Below are positions 44,638 through 53,284 of a stretch of 64,000 nt of DNA, one piece after another (the first letter of the stretch is position 1; each line of letters begins with the position of its first letter). The DNA comes from NORP294 sp047627915 (GTDB taxonomy: Bacteria; Bacteroidota; Bacteroidia; Flavobacteriales_E; Vicingaceae). The stretch lies in contig JBLHTZ010000005.1 in the NCBI GenBank assembly GCA_047627915.1, forward strand, positions 1 to 64,000, in the 5' to 3' direction. A program made the translations under genes and the position numbers. The notes beneath the pieces are model-generated. The model saw only the letters and a program-made list of their open reading frames with translations. It made no database searches and was not told the DNA's origin.

Positions 44638-44765
44638 CAACCCATGTAATTGCTTAGTCCGAAAAAGATTAGCAACCAAATAATTCCTTTTACTGAAAAG
44701 AATATCAAACCACTGAATCCGATTCGCTTTAACCAAAATTTAAAGTTAGACGGCTGGGTTTTCAT
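44634..44765 (-). CDS. Small membrane protein (43 aa) coupled to exonuclease
   Basis: This reading frame was found by reading the minus strand. The protein begins MKTQPSNFKFWLKRIGFSGL, with a positive N-terminus, then one transmembrane helix of about 20 residues (LIFFSVKGIIWLLIFFGL), and ends YMGC. Its ATG overlaps the exonuclease stop by one base (TAATG), indicating translational coupling. I have the impression that similar tiny proteins with a conserved IKG-WL core accompany Bacteroidota genomes widely, but I cannot name a family. A small hydrophobic single-span protein, function unknown. Confidence 0.7.
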   Translation of the reverse strand: MKTQPSNFKFWLKRIGFSGLIFFSVKGIIWLLIFFGLSNYMGC

Positions 44766-45304
44766 TATGCTTTTCTGATCAGTCTTTGAATTTTATCGGC
44801 CCTATCAACTTGCTGTAAATGCTGAAAAAGTTTTACCGTTGCTAAGGCATCTCCCGACGCTCGGTGCCGATTAGGCACTTCAATTTCTAAATGTTTGCAA
44901 ATTTTACCCAACCCATGATGACTTGCTTCGGGAATTAGCGTTTTTGATAATTCAAGCGTGCAAAGATGCTCACTTTTGTATTCTATTCCAGCTTTGAATA
45001 GCTCATCTTTAATGAAACTGTAATCCGATTTTACATTGTGCGCCACAAAACAAGACCCATTTAAAAAGTTGGCAATATCATCGGCTACTTCAGCAAAAAG
45101 GGGGGCCGTAGCCACCATTTTATCAGTAATGCCTGTTAATCGTTGAACGTAAATAGGGATACTTCTCTCAGGATTGACAAGAGTGTTGTATTCTTTAACG
45201 ATTTCTATACCATCGTATAGGTAAATTGCTACTTCGGTAATTCTCCCAATCTTGGAATTTCCTCCAGTTGCTTCAATGTCAATGATAGAATAAAACTTGC
45301 TCAT
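44765..45304 (-). CDS. DnaQ-like 3'-5' exonuclease
   Basis: This 179-residue exonuclease of the DEDDh type has Exo I SIIDIEATGGN near residue 7 (DxE). Exo II is VAHNVKSDYSFI near 89, and Exo III carries NRHRASGDALATVKLF with the catalytic histidine. It is a stand-alone domain rather than a polymerase-fused epsilon chain. It resembles the proofreading subunit or an RNase T-like nuclease; without a tau-interaction segment its role is uncertain. The small membrane protein gene is coupled at its stop. Confidence 0.9.
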   Translation of the reverse strand: MSKFYSIIDIEATGGNSKIGRITEVAIYLYDGIEIVKEYNTLVNPERSIPIYVQRLTGITDKMVATAPLFAEVADDIANFLNGSCFVAHNVKSDYSFIKDELFKAGIEYKSEHLCTLELSKTLIPEASHHGLGKICKHLEIEVPNRHRASGDALATVKLFQHLQQVDRADKIQRLIRKA

Positions 45305-45439
45305 TTAGGGGGCAAAAGTACACATTGCCAAATGGGTTTTTTATCCTCGTTTGTTAAATATTATCTGCGGTTGATAGATTCTTAACTAAAGCCTTTTTGT
45401 TTCGCCGTACTCTACTTATTTTTAACCAAAACTAAAATT

Positions 45440-45721
45440 ATGGCAAGCAGAAGAGAATTTAAGAAAGCAATTAAGGATAAAACCAATTTGTTAATTGAAG
45501 ATGCATTCATTGAAAGTGTAAATGGAGACGCGAAAGAAGCTCAAAAAATGGATGAGATAATTGATCAGGTTATTGATGATCGAATTGAAATGTTGAATAA
45601 AGTTTGTGCCTACCCAAATCGTGAAAGTAGAGCTAAAATTAAAGCCCATTTCAATGAAATCGCAACTAATTTAGAAGCTAAAACAGCTGAATACACAAAG
45701 AGAATAGGTAGAGTAGGTTAA
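45440..45721 (+). CDS. Small conserved hypothetical protein (93 aa)
   Basis: This 93-residue helical protein starts MASRREFKKAIKDKTNLLI and continues DAFIESVNGDAKEAQKM, with a coiled-coil-like end. It has no signal peptide or membrane segment. It precedes the NRAMP-like gene by one base, so the pair forms an operon. Function unknown; the helical charged character suggests a protein-binding module. Confidence 0.7.
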   Translation: MASRREFKKAIKDKTNLLIEDAFIESVNGDAKEAQKMDEIIDQVIDDRIEMLNKVCAYPNRESRAKIKAHFNEIATNLEAKTAEYTKRIGRVG

Positions 45722-45722
45722 G

Positions 45723-46940
45723 TTGACGAAAGCTTTTTTAGCTCGGCTTGGGCCTGGTTTATTGTATGCTGGTGCCGCTGTTGGGGTGTCTCATTTAGTG
45801 CAATCAACAAGAGCCGGAGCCAACTATGGACTATTAATGATATTGGTAGTTGTTGCTGCCAATATCATTAAATACCCTTTTTTTAAGGCGGGACCTTTGT
45901 ACGCAGCTCAAACCGGAAAAAGCCTGTTAGAGGCATTTCATGAAACCGGTAAATGGGCCATGGGCTTATTCTATTTGGTGACAGTAGGTACAATGTTTGC
46001 CGTACAAGCTGCAGTTACCTTAATTACAGCAAGTGTTGTAGCCTCTATTTTTGGCCTTACTTTTCCTTTGTGGCAGATTTCTGGAGCAATTTTATTGGTT
46101 TGCTTTCTAATTTTATTAATTGGGAAGTATCAATTGCTGAACAGTATTATGAAAACGGTTATTATACTGTTGACCATAACAACCCTCATAACGCTGGTTG
46201 CAGCATTTTCAAATCCACCGGAGCAAATTGCCGAAACCTTCAATTTTTCCTTTAGTAACAACCTAGATGTTTTATTCTTAATTGCTTTAATAGGTTGGAT
46301 GCCTGCGCCACTAGATATTTCACTTTGGCACTCAGAATGGACCTTGGCGGATTCTAAAGAATTGAATGTAAAAAAATCGATATCTGATTTTGAAGTAGGC
46401 TATTGGGGTACTACTTTCTTAGCCATTTCTTTTGTTGCCTTGGGCAGTATTATGCTCCGTGGAAGTGGAGAAGAACTCTCCTCAAGTGGCGTTTTATTTG
46501 CAGGACAAGTAATTGGCATGTATACCAAAACGTTAGGAGATTGGTCTTTTCTGATTGTATCAATAGCTGCCTTTACCACCATGTTTAGCACAACGTTAAC
46601 TGTTTTAGATGCTTTTCCTAGAGTACTCGAAAAGGCGGTCCGCTTATCTTTTTCCACAACCCAAAGCGAATTTAAAAATTTATATACTTGGATCCTGTTG
46701 CTTGTAATTTCAGGAGCGTTACTTATTTTGATTTATCTGCTGGACAACATGAAGCAGTTGATCGATTTTGCAACTAGTATTTCGTTTGTAACTGCACCAA
46801 TTTTAGCGAGTTTAATTTATTATGTAGTTCAAAAAAGTAAAATAAGGCTTTTTTCAAACCTTGAGAAATACATTGCTTGGTTCGGTCTGATTTTTCTCTA
46901 TGCATTTAGTTCCTATTACATTTGGATAAAATGGATGTAA
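45723..46940 (+). CDS. NRAMP-related transporter, divergent metal site
   Basis: This 405-residue inner-membrane protein has about 11 helices and is related to NRAMP divalent metal carriers. The first helix begins LGPGLLYAGAAVGVSHLVQS. NRAMP proteins carry DPGN in that helix to bind metal; here the equivalent is AAVGVSHL, with no Asp or Asn. The TM6 element MPHN is replaced by WMPAPLDISLWHS. The cargo may therefore be different from Mn/Fe. The start is TTG at 45723, because any later ATG would remove the first helix. It follows the 93-residue gene by one base. Confidence 0.8.
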   Translation: MTKAFLARLGPGLLYAGAAVGVSHLVQSTRAGANYGLLMILVVVAANIIKYPFFKAGPLYAAQTGKSLLEAFHETGKWAMGLFYLVTVGTMFAVQAAVTLITASVVASIFGLTFPLWQISGAILLVCFLILLIGKYQLLNSIMKTVIILLTITTLITLVAAFSNPPEQIAETFNFSFSNNLDVLFLIALIGWMPAPLDISLWHSEWTLADSKELNVKKSISDFEVGYWGTTFLAISFVALGSIMLRGSGEELSSSGVLFAGQVIGMYTKTLGDWSFLIVSIAAFTTMFSTTLTVLDAFPRVLEKAVRLSFSTTQSEFKNLYTWILLLVISGALLILIYLLDNMKQLIDFATSISFVTAPILASLIYYVVQKSKIRLFSNLEKYIAWFGLIFLYAFSSYYIWIKWM

Positions 46941-47015
46941 ACCAATAAAGAATTAACTATCGCAGACTCTGTCTTTCGTCGTAGTTCTTTTAATTTGCAA
47001 TTCTTATTTACTATT

Positions 47016-47519
47016 ATGGATTCAAAAACATACCCAGAATATTACCGGCAATATATCGAGAGAATTCCTGAAGGGAAAGACCCTTTTGAATTGTTGATTG
47101 TTAATTTAAAAAACACCATAAAAACCTTGGCCATGGTTTCAGATGACCAAGCGAATAAAGGATACGCTGAAGGGAAGTGGGGTATAAAAGAAGTGGTGCA
47201 ACACATCATTGACACGGAGCGTATTTATAATTTTAGAGCGTTGAGTTTTGCTAGAGGAGAGTCTAACTCAATTAAGGGTTACGATCACAATGCGTATGCG
47301 GCTGCCTCTTCTGCAAATCGCAGAAGTTTAAAAGATTTGCTTGAAGAATTAAAACGGTTGCGAGCAAGTACAATCGATTTATTTAAAAGCTTTTCTGACG
47401 AAATGATTCAAGCGAAAGGAACTGCAAATGATTTAGAAATGACCGCCGAACAAATCATGTATATTTTAATAGGTCATGAATTACACCACCTGTGGGTAGT
47501 TGAGCAGAAATACCTGTAA
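47016..47519 (+). CDS. DinB-family protein
   Basis: This 167-residue four-helix-bundle protein is of the DinB/YfiT family, which binds metal through three histidines. Here these are seen in VVQHIIDTERIYNF and GHELHHLWVVEQ. Members are often thiol-dependent S-transferases (for example, using bacillithiol) but most are uncharacterised. The ATG at 47016 is chosen over a TTG 7 codons upstream. The bshC gene in the same window makes a bacillithiol-linked role a fair hypothesis. Located 12 bases before csaA. Confidence 0.87.
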   Translation: MDSKTYPEYYRQYIERIPEGKDPFELLIVNLKNTIKTLAMVSDDQANKGYAEGKWGIKEVVQHIIDTERIYNFRALSFARGESNSIKGYDHNAYAAASSANRRSLKDLLEELKRLRASTIDLFKSFSDEMIQAKGTANDLEMTAEQIMYILIGHELHHLWVVEQKYL

Positions 47520-47530
47520 TAAATAAGTGT

Positions 47531-47863
47531 ATGGTTAGCTGGGAAGAATTTGAAAAAGTAGACATTCGCACCGGAACCATTGTTGAGGTTAAGGAATTTG
47601 CCAAAGCAAGAAAACCTGCTTGGCAGCTTAAAATTGATTTTGGAGCTGAATTAGGTATTAAAAAATCTTCAGCTCAAATTGTACATCATTACACAAAAGA
47701 AGCATTAGTAGGGCGTCAAATATTAGCCGTGGTCAATTTCCCTCCTAAGCAAATTGCCAACTTCATGTCAGAGTGTTTAGTATTGGGCGTAGCCGACGAA
47801 AATGGGGAGATTGTTTTGCTTTCTACCGAAAGAAAAGTAGAGAACGGACAAAGGGTTCATTAA
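47531..47863 (+). CDS. csaA: tRNA-binding-domain chaperone CsaA
   Basis: This 110-residue single tRNA-binding (EMAP-II/Trbp111-like) domain has FEKVDIRTGTIVEVKEF, WQLKIDFG, GRQILAVVNFPPKQIANFMS and VLLSTERKVENG. Such stand-alone domains bind the outside corner of tRNA or act as the CsaA export chaperone. The length and the SAQIVHHYT segment match CsaA. It lies 12 bases after the DinB-like gene and 15 bases before the convergent PNPOx-like gene. Confidence 0.88.
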   Translation: MVSWEEFEKVDIRTGTIVEVKEFAKARKPAWQLKIDFGAELGIKKSSAQIVHHYTKEALVGRQILAVVNFPPKQIANFMSECLVLGVADENGEIVLLSTERKVENGQRVH

Positions 47864-47877
47864 AAGATTCGGTAACA

Positions 47878-48447
47878 TCAAGGCGCTATAAAAGTAGCCT
47901 CTGCTTTACCTTCTAGGTTCGCATATTGTGCTCTAATATGCTCGTCTCTATTAAGCTGCAGTATTTCTATTTCTGTTGGAACAATTTCGAGTACCGTAAA
48001 ATTAGAACTGTCAATTTTTTCATCCCAGGCATAAGCATCTTCGGGCTTGGTAATTTTCTCTCCCGGAGCTAGAACTGATGTGTAGGCTTTGTCGCTAGTT
48101 CCCTTTACGCCATTCCAATACTGCTGTGTTACTTCATTATTTTGATGAATGATAACGGTACCATTTACCCGAGCCTGTAGTTTTTTGCCGTCGTGGTAAA
48201 ACAGCAGGCTACATGTGTTACTTGTTTTGAGGTTAGTCATTTTTTCGCTCCTAGCATCGGTAAAAATCAGAAAAGTTCCTTGCACTGTATATTTTCGAAG
48301 AACCACATACCTGCTGTTTTCTGCAGTTCCGTTAGTGGTATTCATTACCACATATTTAAAAGGGTGACGTTTAACGTTGGTCGCTTTTTTAAACTCTAAC
48401 GTAACAATTTGAAAAATTTCTTCGAGCGAATTAATTGGTTCTATCAA
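47878..48447 (-). CDS. Pyridoxamine-5'-phosphate oxidase-like flavoprotein
   Basis: This 189-residue split-barrel FMN-binding protein of the pyridoxamine 5'-phosphate oxidase-like family shows NSRYVVLRKYTVQGTFLIFT, then TNLKTSNTCSLLFYHD and a Trp-rich tail-end motif. It could act on FMN-bound substrates of many kinds; true PdxH activity is not shown by sequence. It overlaps the upstream DUF2237 gene by 17 bases, so the two are translationally linked. Confidence 0.85.
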   Translation of the reverse strand: MIEPINSLEEIFQIVTLEFKKATNVKRHPFKYVVMNTTNGTAENSRYVVLRKYTVQGTFLIFTDARSEKMTNLKTSNTCSLLFYHDGKKLQARVNGTVIIHQNNEVTQQYWNGVKGTSDKAYTSVLAPGEKITKPEDAYAWDEKIDSSNFTVLEIVPTEIEILQLNRDEHIRAQYANLEGKAEATFIAP

Positions 48448-48814
48448 CGTTTTCAGTGGCGTGTTTTTTTAATTCTTCAAGACTGATAAATTCCAACGTT
48501 TTTTCGTGAGTGGCCTCCAATTTTACTTTCGGGGCTTTTCCTGCCATAAGTGCTTCTTTCCAACGCAAAGCACACAAGCACCAAAAGTCTCCTTCTTTCA
48601 ATCCAGGAAATTGATACGCGGGAATGGGAGTCGAGAGGTCGTTGCCTTTCGATTTGGTGTACTCTAAAAACTCATCGGTTATTTGTGCACAAACAGTATG
48701 ATTTCCTGCATCTTCTGCACCTGTTTTGCAGCAGCCATCTCTGTAAAAACCGGTAAGTGGCGAAATGCTACAGGCAATTAAAGCACCACCCAATACATTT
48801 TTAAATTCGTTCAT
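48431..48814 (-). CDS. DUF2237 family protein
   Basis: This is a 127-residue protein of the DUF2237 family. The hallmark residues are LTGFYRDGCCKTGAEDAGNH and the GLKEGDFWCLCALRWKEA segment, with four to five conserved cysteines and a histidine that suggest metal or disulfide chemistry. No function is established in the family. It overlaps the PNPOx-like gene. The short intervening gene-free spaces hold nothing recognisable. Confidence 0.9.
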   Translation of the reverse strand: MNEFKNVLGGALIACSISPLTGFYRDGCCKTGAEDAGNHTVCAQITDEFLEYTKSKGNDLSTPIPAYQFPGLKEGDFWCLCALRWKEALMAGKAPKVKLEATHEKTLEFISLEELKKHATENVDRTN

Positions 48815-48856
48815 TTGCTTTGCAATTTTACGTTGTGAGCGTTCATACTTGTTTTC

Positions 48857-49183
48857 TTAAACGATCACCGGAGTGGATTCTTTTTCATTGTCAGTGTCTT
48901 CTTCCTTTTCGTAGCCTAAGTTGTAAATTCCTCCAAATATTCCCAAATAGCGAACTTCAATGTTTCCAAATTGGTAGGCATATGTGCTGTACACCAACAT
49001 GGAGCTGTACTTCGTGCTGCCCATTTCTTTCAAGTTTTCTGCAGATAGGCTAAACTCAGGGTGAACTTGGCTGTAATCCTCAACAATTTTTTCAAAAAAC
49101 TCAGCTTCAGTAGGTTTGCTAAACAAGAGAACAATGGCTAGTAGCGCCATTCCTAATCCACTGTATTGTACTACCTTTTTCAT
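48857..49183 (-). CDS. Small exported hypothetical protein (108 aa)
   Basis: This 108-residue protein has an N-terminal hydrophobic helix (VVQYSGLGMALLAIVLLF) that is an uncleaved anchor or signal. A short globular part follows (FFEKIVEDYSQVHPEFSLS and YAYQFGNIEVRYLGIFGGIY). It has a vague likeness to DUF4359 proteins. The start at 49183 (MKKVVQYSG) is chosen over the long frame from 49264. Acidic C-terminus. Function unknown. Confidence 0.6.
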   Translation of the reverse strand: MKKVVQYSGLGMALLAIVLLFSKPTEAEFFEKIVEDYSQVHPEFSLSAENLKEMGSTKYSSMLVYSTYAYQFGNIEVRYLGIFGGIYNLGYEKEEDTDNEKESTPVIV

Positions 49184-49477
49184 GTTGAATTCTTTATAAA
49201 AGCAAACAGCAAATGCGCTTGAAAGTTTAAGCGTTTGCATTAAAATACAGTAGAGTAGAGGCAAGGGGTTGATGAATCGACTCCAATCAAAAGCTAGAAC
49301 TATAATTAGTTGTTTTTTTTAACAAATTGCTAACAATGAGGGTTTTGTAAGGTTATTTTTATATCTTGTAGCTTGAATTAAAAATACTACTACAACAACT
49401 ATTTGTAAAATAGAGATATAGCTCACAGAGTGTGTCATATCGATATGTTGTAATTTATTAAACTAAATGGGCAGAAC

Positions 49478-49723
49478 ATGACTGAACAATTTCAAGAAAA
49501 AGAACTGTCGGACAAGACTAAAAACATTCAACCTCTTACTGTTAAGCAGAAGTTTTTATTTGGAATGCTTTGCTGGGGAATACATTCTTGGAGTCAGGCA
49601 GAAAGTTTTAAGACGAATGGCTATGAACAGAAATATAAAGATGCAAGAACTTCAATGCGTACAGGATTAATAATTTACGGCATCAGTATCGCGCTGTTTA
49701 TTTTGGGATTGGGTTTTTTATGA
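49478..49723 (+). CDS. Small membrane protein (81 aa)
   Basis: This 81-residue protein has a charged N-terminus, one weak hydrophobic segment (FLFGMLCWGIHSW, about 28-40) and a strong C-terminal helix (GLIIYGISIALFILGLGFL). The region between is amphipathic with NGYEQKYKDARTSMRTG. Unknown family. It stands alone, in the same direction as the galactose-mutarotase-fold gene about 160 bases on. Confidence 0.6.
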   Translation: MTEQFQEKELSDKTKNIQPLTVKQKFLFGMLCWGIHSWSQAESFKTNGYEQKYKDARTSMRTGLIIYGISIALFILGLGFL

Positions 49724-49884
49724 AAATACCGGCTACAACAATCCTCGATAGTTTTATCTTATAGTCTTTGAAATGCACTAACTATTCTTTTTTCAACAAA
49801 GAATCTTGACCAAGGGTTTTCGGTTGCGTAATAGAGTTTAAAAAGTTACTTCGAATCCATTAAAATTAATCATCAAAATCACTC

Positions 49885-50763
49885 ATGGCGCATATACTTA
49901 AAAACGAAAATCTAGAGCTTAAAATAGACCTTCCTCTAGAGAATTACAATTCTTCTCGATTTGATTGGACGGGAAAAATAACTCAGGTGAAATTTAAGAA
50001 TATTCCCATATCAACTTCTCAAAAATTAGATAGTTGGGAGGGTTTAGGAGAAGGGTTTTTCAATGAATTTGGAATAGATGCTGCTCTGGGATTTGATGTG
50101 GTAGAGAAAGGAGAGTGGTTCCACAAAATTGGTGTTGGGTTGTTGAGAAAAGAATCCGCTAGGTATGATTTTTCTAAAACGTATGAAGTCAGACCTGCTC
50201 AATTCAACGTCACACTAGGGAGTGATCGAATTCTTATTGACTGTGTTTCTGAAGATAATAAAGGGTATTCGTACGTATTGAGAAAAGATATTAGGCTCAC
50301 AGAAAGTGGGTTTTGTATAAAATATTATTTAGAAAATTCAGGGGAAAAGGAAATTAATACAGATGAATATGTCCATAATTTTTTGGCTATTAATAAAGAA
50401 GCAATAGGTGAAAATTATAAGTTAAATTTTCCGTTTCAATTACATCAAAAGTTGTTTGGTGAGACCGTTAATCCTGAAAAAAAAGTAGAGATTGGAACCG
50501 ATCAAATTCAATTTAATGGCACACCGAAAGAGCCCTTTTTCTTTAGTCATTTAAATGGAGAAAGTAGCGTCGATTCTCAATGGCAACTGATTAACCGCAA
50601 AAGTAACATCGCTATTAAAGAGAGTGGAAATTTTCAAACTAGCAAGGTGAACCTTTGGGGAGACAAGCACGCAGTTAGTCCTGAATTATTCCTACACATC
50701 TCGTTGAAACCGGGTGAGATTAAAGAATGGTCAAGAACGTATACGATTGAAAGTTTAGATTAA
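49885..50763 (+). CDS. Galactose mutarotase-fold protein
   Basis: This 292-residue cytosolic protein has the beta-sandwich fold of aldose epimerases. I see RFDWTGKITQVKFKN, FNEFGIDAALGFD, the catalytic-site-like TDEYVHNFLAINK (His), and SPELFLHISLKPGEIKEW (Glu-less). The usual GGK-type mutarotase motif is not obvious, so this is a distant member rather than GalM. The substrate sugar is unknown. The next gene starts 58 bases later. Confidence 0.78.
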   Translation: MAHILKNENLELKIDLPLENYNSSRFDWTGKITQVKFKNIPISTSQKLDSWEGLGEGFFNEFGIDAALGFDVVEKGEWFHKIGVGLLRKESARYDFSKTYEVRPAQFNVTLGSDRILIDCVSEDNKGYSYVLRKDIRLTESGFCIKYYLENSGEKEINTDEYVHNFLAINKEAIGENYKLNFPFQLHQKLFGETVNPEKKVEIGTDQIQFNGTPKEPFFFSHLNGESSVDSQWQLINRKSNIAIKESGNFQTSKVNLWGDKHAVSPELFLHISLKPGEIKEWSRTYTIESLD

Positions 50764-50820
50764 AAATTCATAAGCCTTCATGCAGCTGTTCTTCATCTTG
50801 CAATTTATTACCTTCGCATC

Positions 50821-51657
50821 ATGAAAATACATCCAATAGAAACAGGAAATTTTAAATTAGATGGTGGAGCGATGTTTGGCGTAGTTCCAAAATCCATTTG
50901 GCAAAGAACGAACCCTGCAGACAGCAGTAATATGTGCTCTTGGGCATTGCGTTGTATGTTGATTGAAGATGGAGACCGCTTGATGTTAATTGACAATGGA
51001 ATGGGGCAGAAGCAGTCTGAAAAATTCTTTGGGTATTATTATTTACATGGTGACGGAAGTATAGAGGGTTCATTGAAGAATGCAGGTTTTCACCCAGATG
51101 ACATTACCGACGTATTTTTAACACACTTGCATTTTGATCATTGTGGAGGAGGAGTGAAGTGGAACAAAGACAGAACTGCTTATGAACCCACGTTTAAAAA
51201 TGCCACCTATTGGAGTAATCGGAAGCATTGGCAATGGGCTACACAGCCTAACGATCGAGAGAAGGCCTCATTTCTAAAGGAGAACATTTTACCGATGCAA
51301 GAATTTGGTCAGTTACAATTTGTAGAAGATGGGTTCGACTTCTTCGATATATTTTATGCTGATGGACACACTGATGCCATGATGATTCCACTGCTGGAAT
51401 ACCAAGGAAAGAAGATGGCGTTTATGGCAGATCTTTTGCCTTCTGCTGGTCACATTCCCATGCCATATGTAATGGGTTACGATACTAGGCCTCTATTAAC
51501 TTTAGAAGATCGAAAGCGGTTTTACAGGAAGGCAATTGCTGAAGATTTATACTTATTTATGGAGCATGATGCTCAAAACGAAATAATTACCTTAAAAGAT
51601 ACCGAGAAAGGAGCACGACTGGACCAGGTGCTGAGGTTTAATGAACTTTTTGATTAA
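50821..51657 (+). CDS. Metallo-beta-lactamase-fold hydrolase
   Basis: This 278-residue MBL-fold hydrolase has the metal site TDVFLTHLHFDHCGGG (HxHxDH) near residue 100. The following ligands are in FDIFYADGHTDAMM, where the ADGHTD histidine occupies the third metal position, and later MEHDAQN. The first 20 residues contain a strand-rich N-terminus rather than a signal peptide. Substrate may be a lactone or ester; the sequence does not decide. It converges on the DEAD-box gene, with a palindromic repeat pair between them. Confidence 0.9.
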   Translation: MKIHPIETGNFKLDGGAMFGVVPKSIWQRTNPADSSNMCSWALRCMLIEDGDRLMLIDNGMGQKQSEKFFGYYYLHGDGSIEGSLKNAGFHPDDITDVFLTHLHFDHCGGGVKWNKDRTAYEPTFKNATYWSNRKHWQWATQPNDREKASFLKENILPMQEFGQLQFVEDGFDFFDIFYADGHTDAMMIPLLEYQGKKMAFMADLLPSAGHIPMPYVMGYDTRPLLTLEDRKRFYRKAIAEDLYLFMEHDAQNEIITLKDTEKGARLDQVLRFNELFD

Positions 51658-51669
51658 CAAATCACCGGC

Positions 51670-51742
51670 CATTGCGATGAAGAGTAACATAAGAAGCAAT
51701 CTAGGTTTTATGAGCAGACTGCTTCGTTCCTCGCAGTGACGA
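51670..51742 (+). repeat. Palindromic repeat pair (REP-like)
   Basis: Two copies in opposite orientation: ATTGCGATGAAGAG-type (51670-51702, ending GAAGCAATCT) and AGACTGCTTCGTTCCTCGCA-type (51717-51742, ending GTGACG). They match the units at 16293-16544, and together they could fold as a stem. Located between convergent genes, so they may also terminate transcription. Confidence 0.7.
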
Positions 51743-51798
51743 TTTTATTTATTGGTAACGATACAATTAGTAATTATTCATTAAAAAATTGGTAATTC

Positions 51799-53115
51799 TT
51801 AAGCTCCTCCGGTTTGTGTAGGAGGTCTCTTCGGATAAAATTTCTTTTTTTCGCCATTGGAATTACTTCCGCTCGAGTTATTGCTTCCGCCGTCGGACTT
51901 ATTCTTGTTAAATGGTCGTTTTTTCTGGAATGGTCTTCTGTCTCCACCGCCACTTCTTGAACTTCCTGGCTTGTATGCAGGTCCTTCTCCAATGTCTTCT
52001 GGGTTAGGTAGCTTTTCAACTTCTTTCTTGATTAACTCCTCAATTTTTTGAAAATCTTGCTGTCCTTTTGGGTCGATGAAAGTTAATGCAGTTCCGGTTG
52101 ATTTAGCTCGCGCTGTTCTTCCAACTCTGTGCACATAATCTTCAGGATCACTCGGTACATCGTAGTTGATCACCATATCAATTGAATCAATATCAATTCC
52201 ACGAGAAATAATATCGGTGCCCACTAAAATTCTTAGTCTTTTGTTTCGGAACATTCTCAACACTTCCTCACGTTCATCTTGGCTGAGATCCGAAGAAATT
52301 CCTGCAGCATCAAGTCCAAGTTTTTTCAAATCGCGAACAATGTCTTTTACGTTCGATTTTCGAGAAGTGAAAATAATGATGCTACTCAAGTCTTCTTTCC
52401 CTTTTAAAAGGTGTTTGAGTAAGGGTATTTTTTGATTGTCAAATATATTGTATGCCTGCTGCGTAATGCCTTCTGCGGTTGTCGAAATAGAAATATTGAC
52501 CTCTTCAGGGTCGTTCATAATGGCTTTTGCCAACTTCCGAATTTTTGGAGGCATAGTAGCCGAAAACATAATCGTTTGTCTTTTCTTTGGAAGATAATCA
52601 GATATTTTCTGAATATCATCTGAAAATCCCATGTCCATCATTCGATCTGCTTCGTCTAATATGAAGTGCTCTAAATGGTCAATTTTTACGTATTTCAAAT
52701 TCAGGTGTGACAATAAACGACCTGGAGTCGCGACAATTAGATCTGCGCCTTGAGTTAAAGCAGTCCGCTCGGCATCAAAAGAAGAACCTGTTCCACCGCC
52801 ATAAATGGCAATAGAAGATGTTCCAGTGAAATACGAGAAACCCTCCATTTGTTGATCAATTTGCATGGCCAACTCTCTTGTAGGTGCAAGAATTAAGGTA
52901 TTCAGTTTCCCTCCGCCGGAACGTTGAATTTTGTTTAAAATTGGCAACAGAAAAGCAGCTGTTTTTCCTGTTCCTGTTTGGGCTACAGCAATTACATCAT
53001 TTCCTTTTTGAATAATTGGAATGGCTTGTTCTTGAACTGGGGTTGGTTCTTCGAAACGCATGGCGTCTAGGCCTTGAAGCATTTCTTCGGTAAAATCGAA
53101 GTCTTTAAATTTCAT
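51799..53115 (-). CDS. DEAD-box RNA helicase with low-complexity tail
   Basis: This RhlE-like ATP-dependent RNA helicase has 438 residues. Motifs in order: the Q motif, then AVAQTGTGKTAAFLLP, PTRELAMQ, VATPGRLL, the DEAD box, SAT, TDIISRGIDI and HRVGRTARA. The C-terminal 60 residues are a low-complexity Gly/Ser/Asn/Arg/Lys tail that likely binds RNA. MKFKDFDFTEEMLQGLDAM begins at 53115; the longer frame to 53214 is rejected because the first 33 codons lack conservation. Confidence 0.94.
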   Translation of the reverse strand: MKFKDFDFTEEMLQGLDAMRFEEPTPVQEQAIPIIQKGNDVIAVAQTGTGKTAAFLLPILNKIQRSGGGKLNTLILAPTRELAMQIDQQMEGFSYFTGTSSIAIYGGGTGSSFDAERTALTQGADLIVATPGRLLSHLNLKYVKIDHLEHFILDEADRMMDMGFSDDIQKISDYLPKKRQTIMFSATMPPKIRKLAKAIMNDPEEVNISISTTAEGITQQAYNIFDNQKIPLLKHLLKGKEDLSSIIIFTSRKSNVKDIVRDLKKLGLDAAGISSDLSQDEREEVLRMFRNKRLRILVGTDIISRGIDIDSIDMVINYDVPSDPEDYVHRVGRTARAKSTGTALTFIDPKGQQDFQKIEELIKKEVEKLPNPEDIGEGPAYKPGSSRSGGGDRRPFQKKRPFNKNKSDGGSNNSSGSNSNGEKKKFYPKRPPTQTGGA

Positions 53116-53216
53116 ATGTCGGTTATTGTGAAAATAGAACCAACACTTTTTTTCTGTCGATTCTTGTTTAGAGCCTGCAAGATACACAAATACTTGCGGA
53201 GATCTTTTTAGCAAAA

Positions 53217-53252
53217 AAAAGCCCCATTAGAGTTGAGTCTAATGGGGCTTTT
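53217..53252. terminator. Bidirectional terminator, serves the YceI gene
   Basis: AAAAGCCCCATTAG (53217-53230) pairs perfectly with CTAATGGGGCTTTT (53239-53252), with T-runs on both strands. It lies 33 bases beyond the YceI stop. Confidence 0.85.
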
Positions 53253-53284
53253 AAATTCTTTTATCTTATGAAAATAAGCTTAGC

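Noticed and set aside
51799..52000. Gly/Ser/Asn-rich stretch as a tandem repeat or CRISPR-like array
   Set aside because: It is the low-complexity C-terminal tail of the DEAD-box helicase; there is no regular spacer-repeat spacing.
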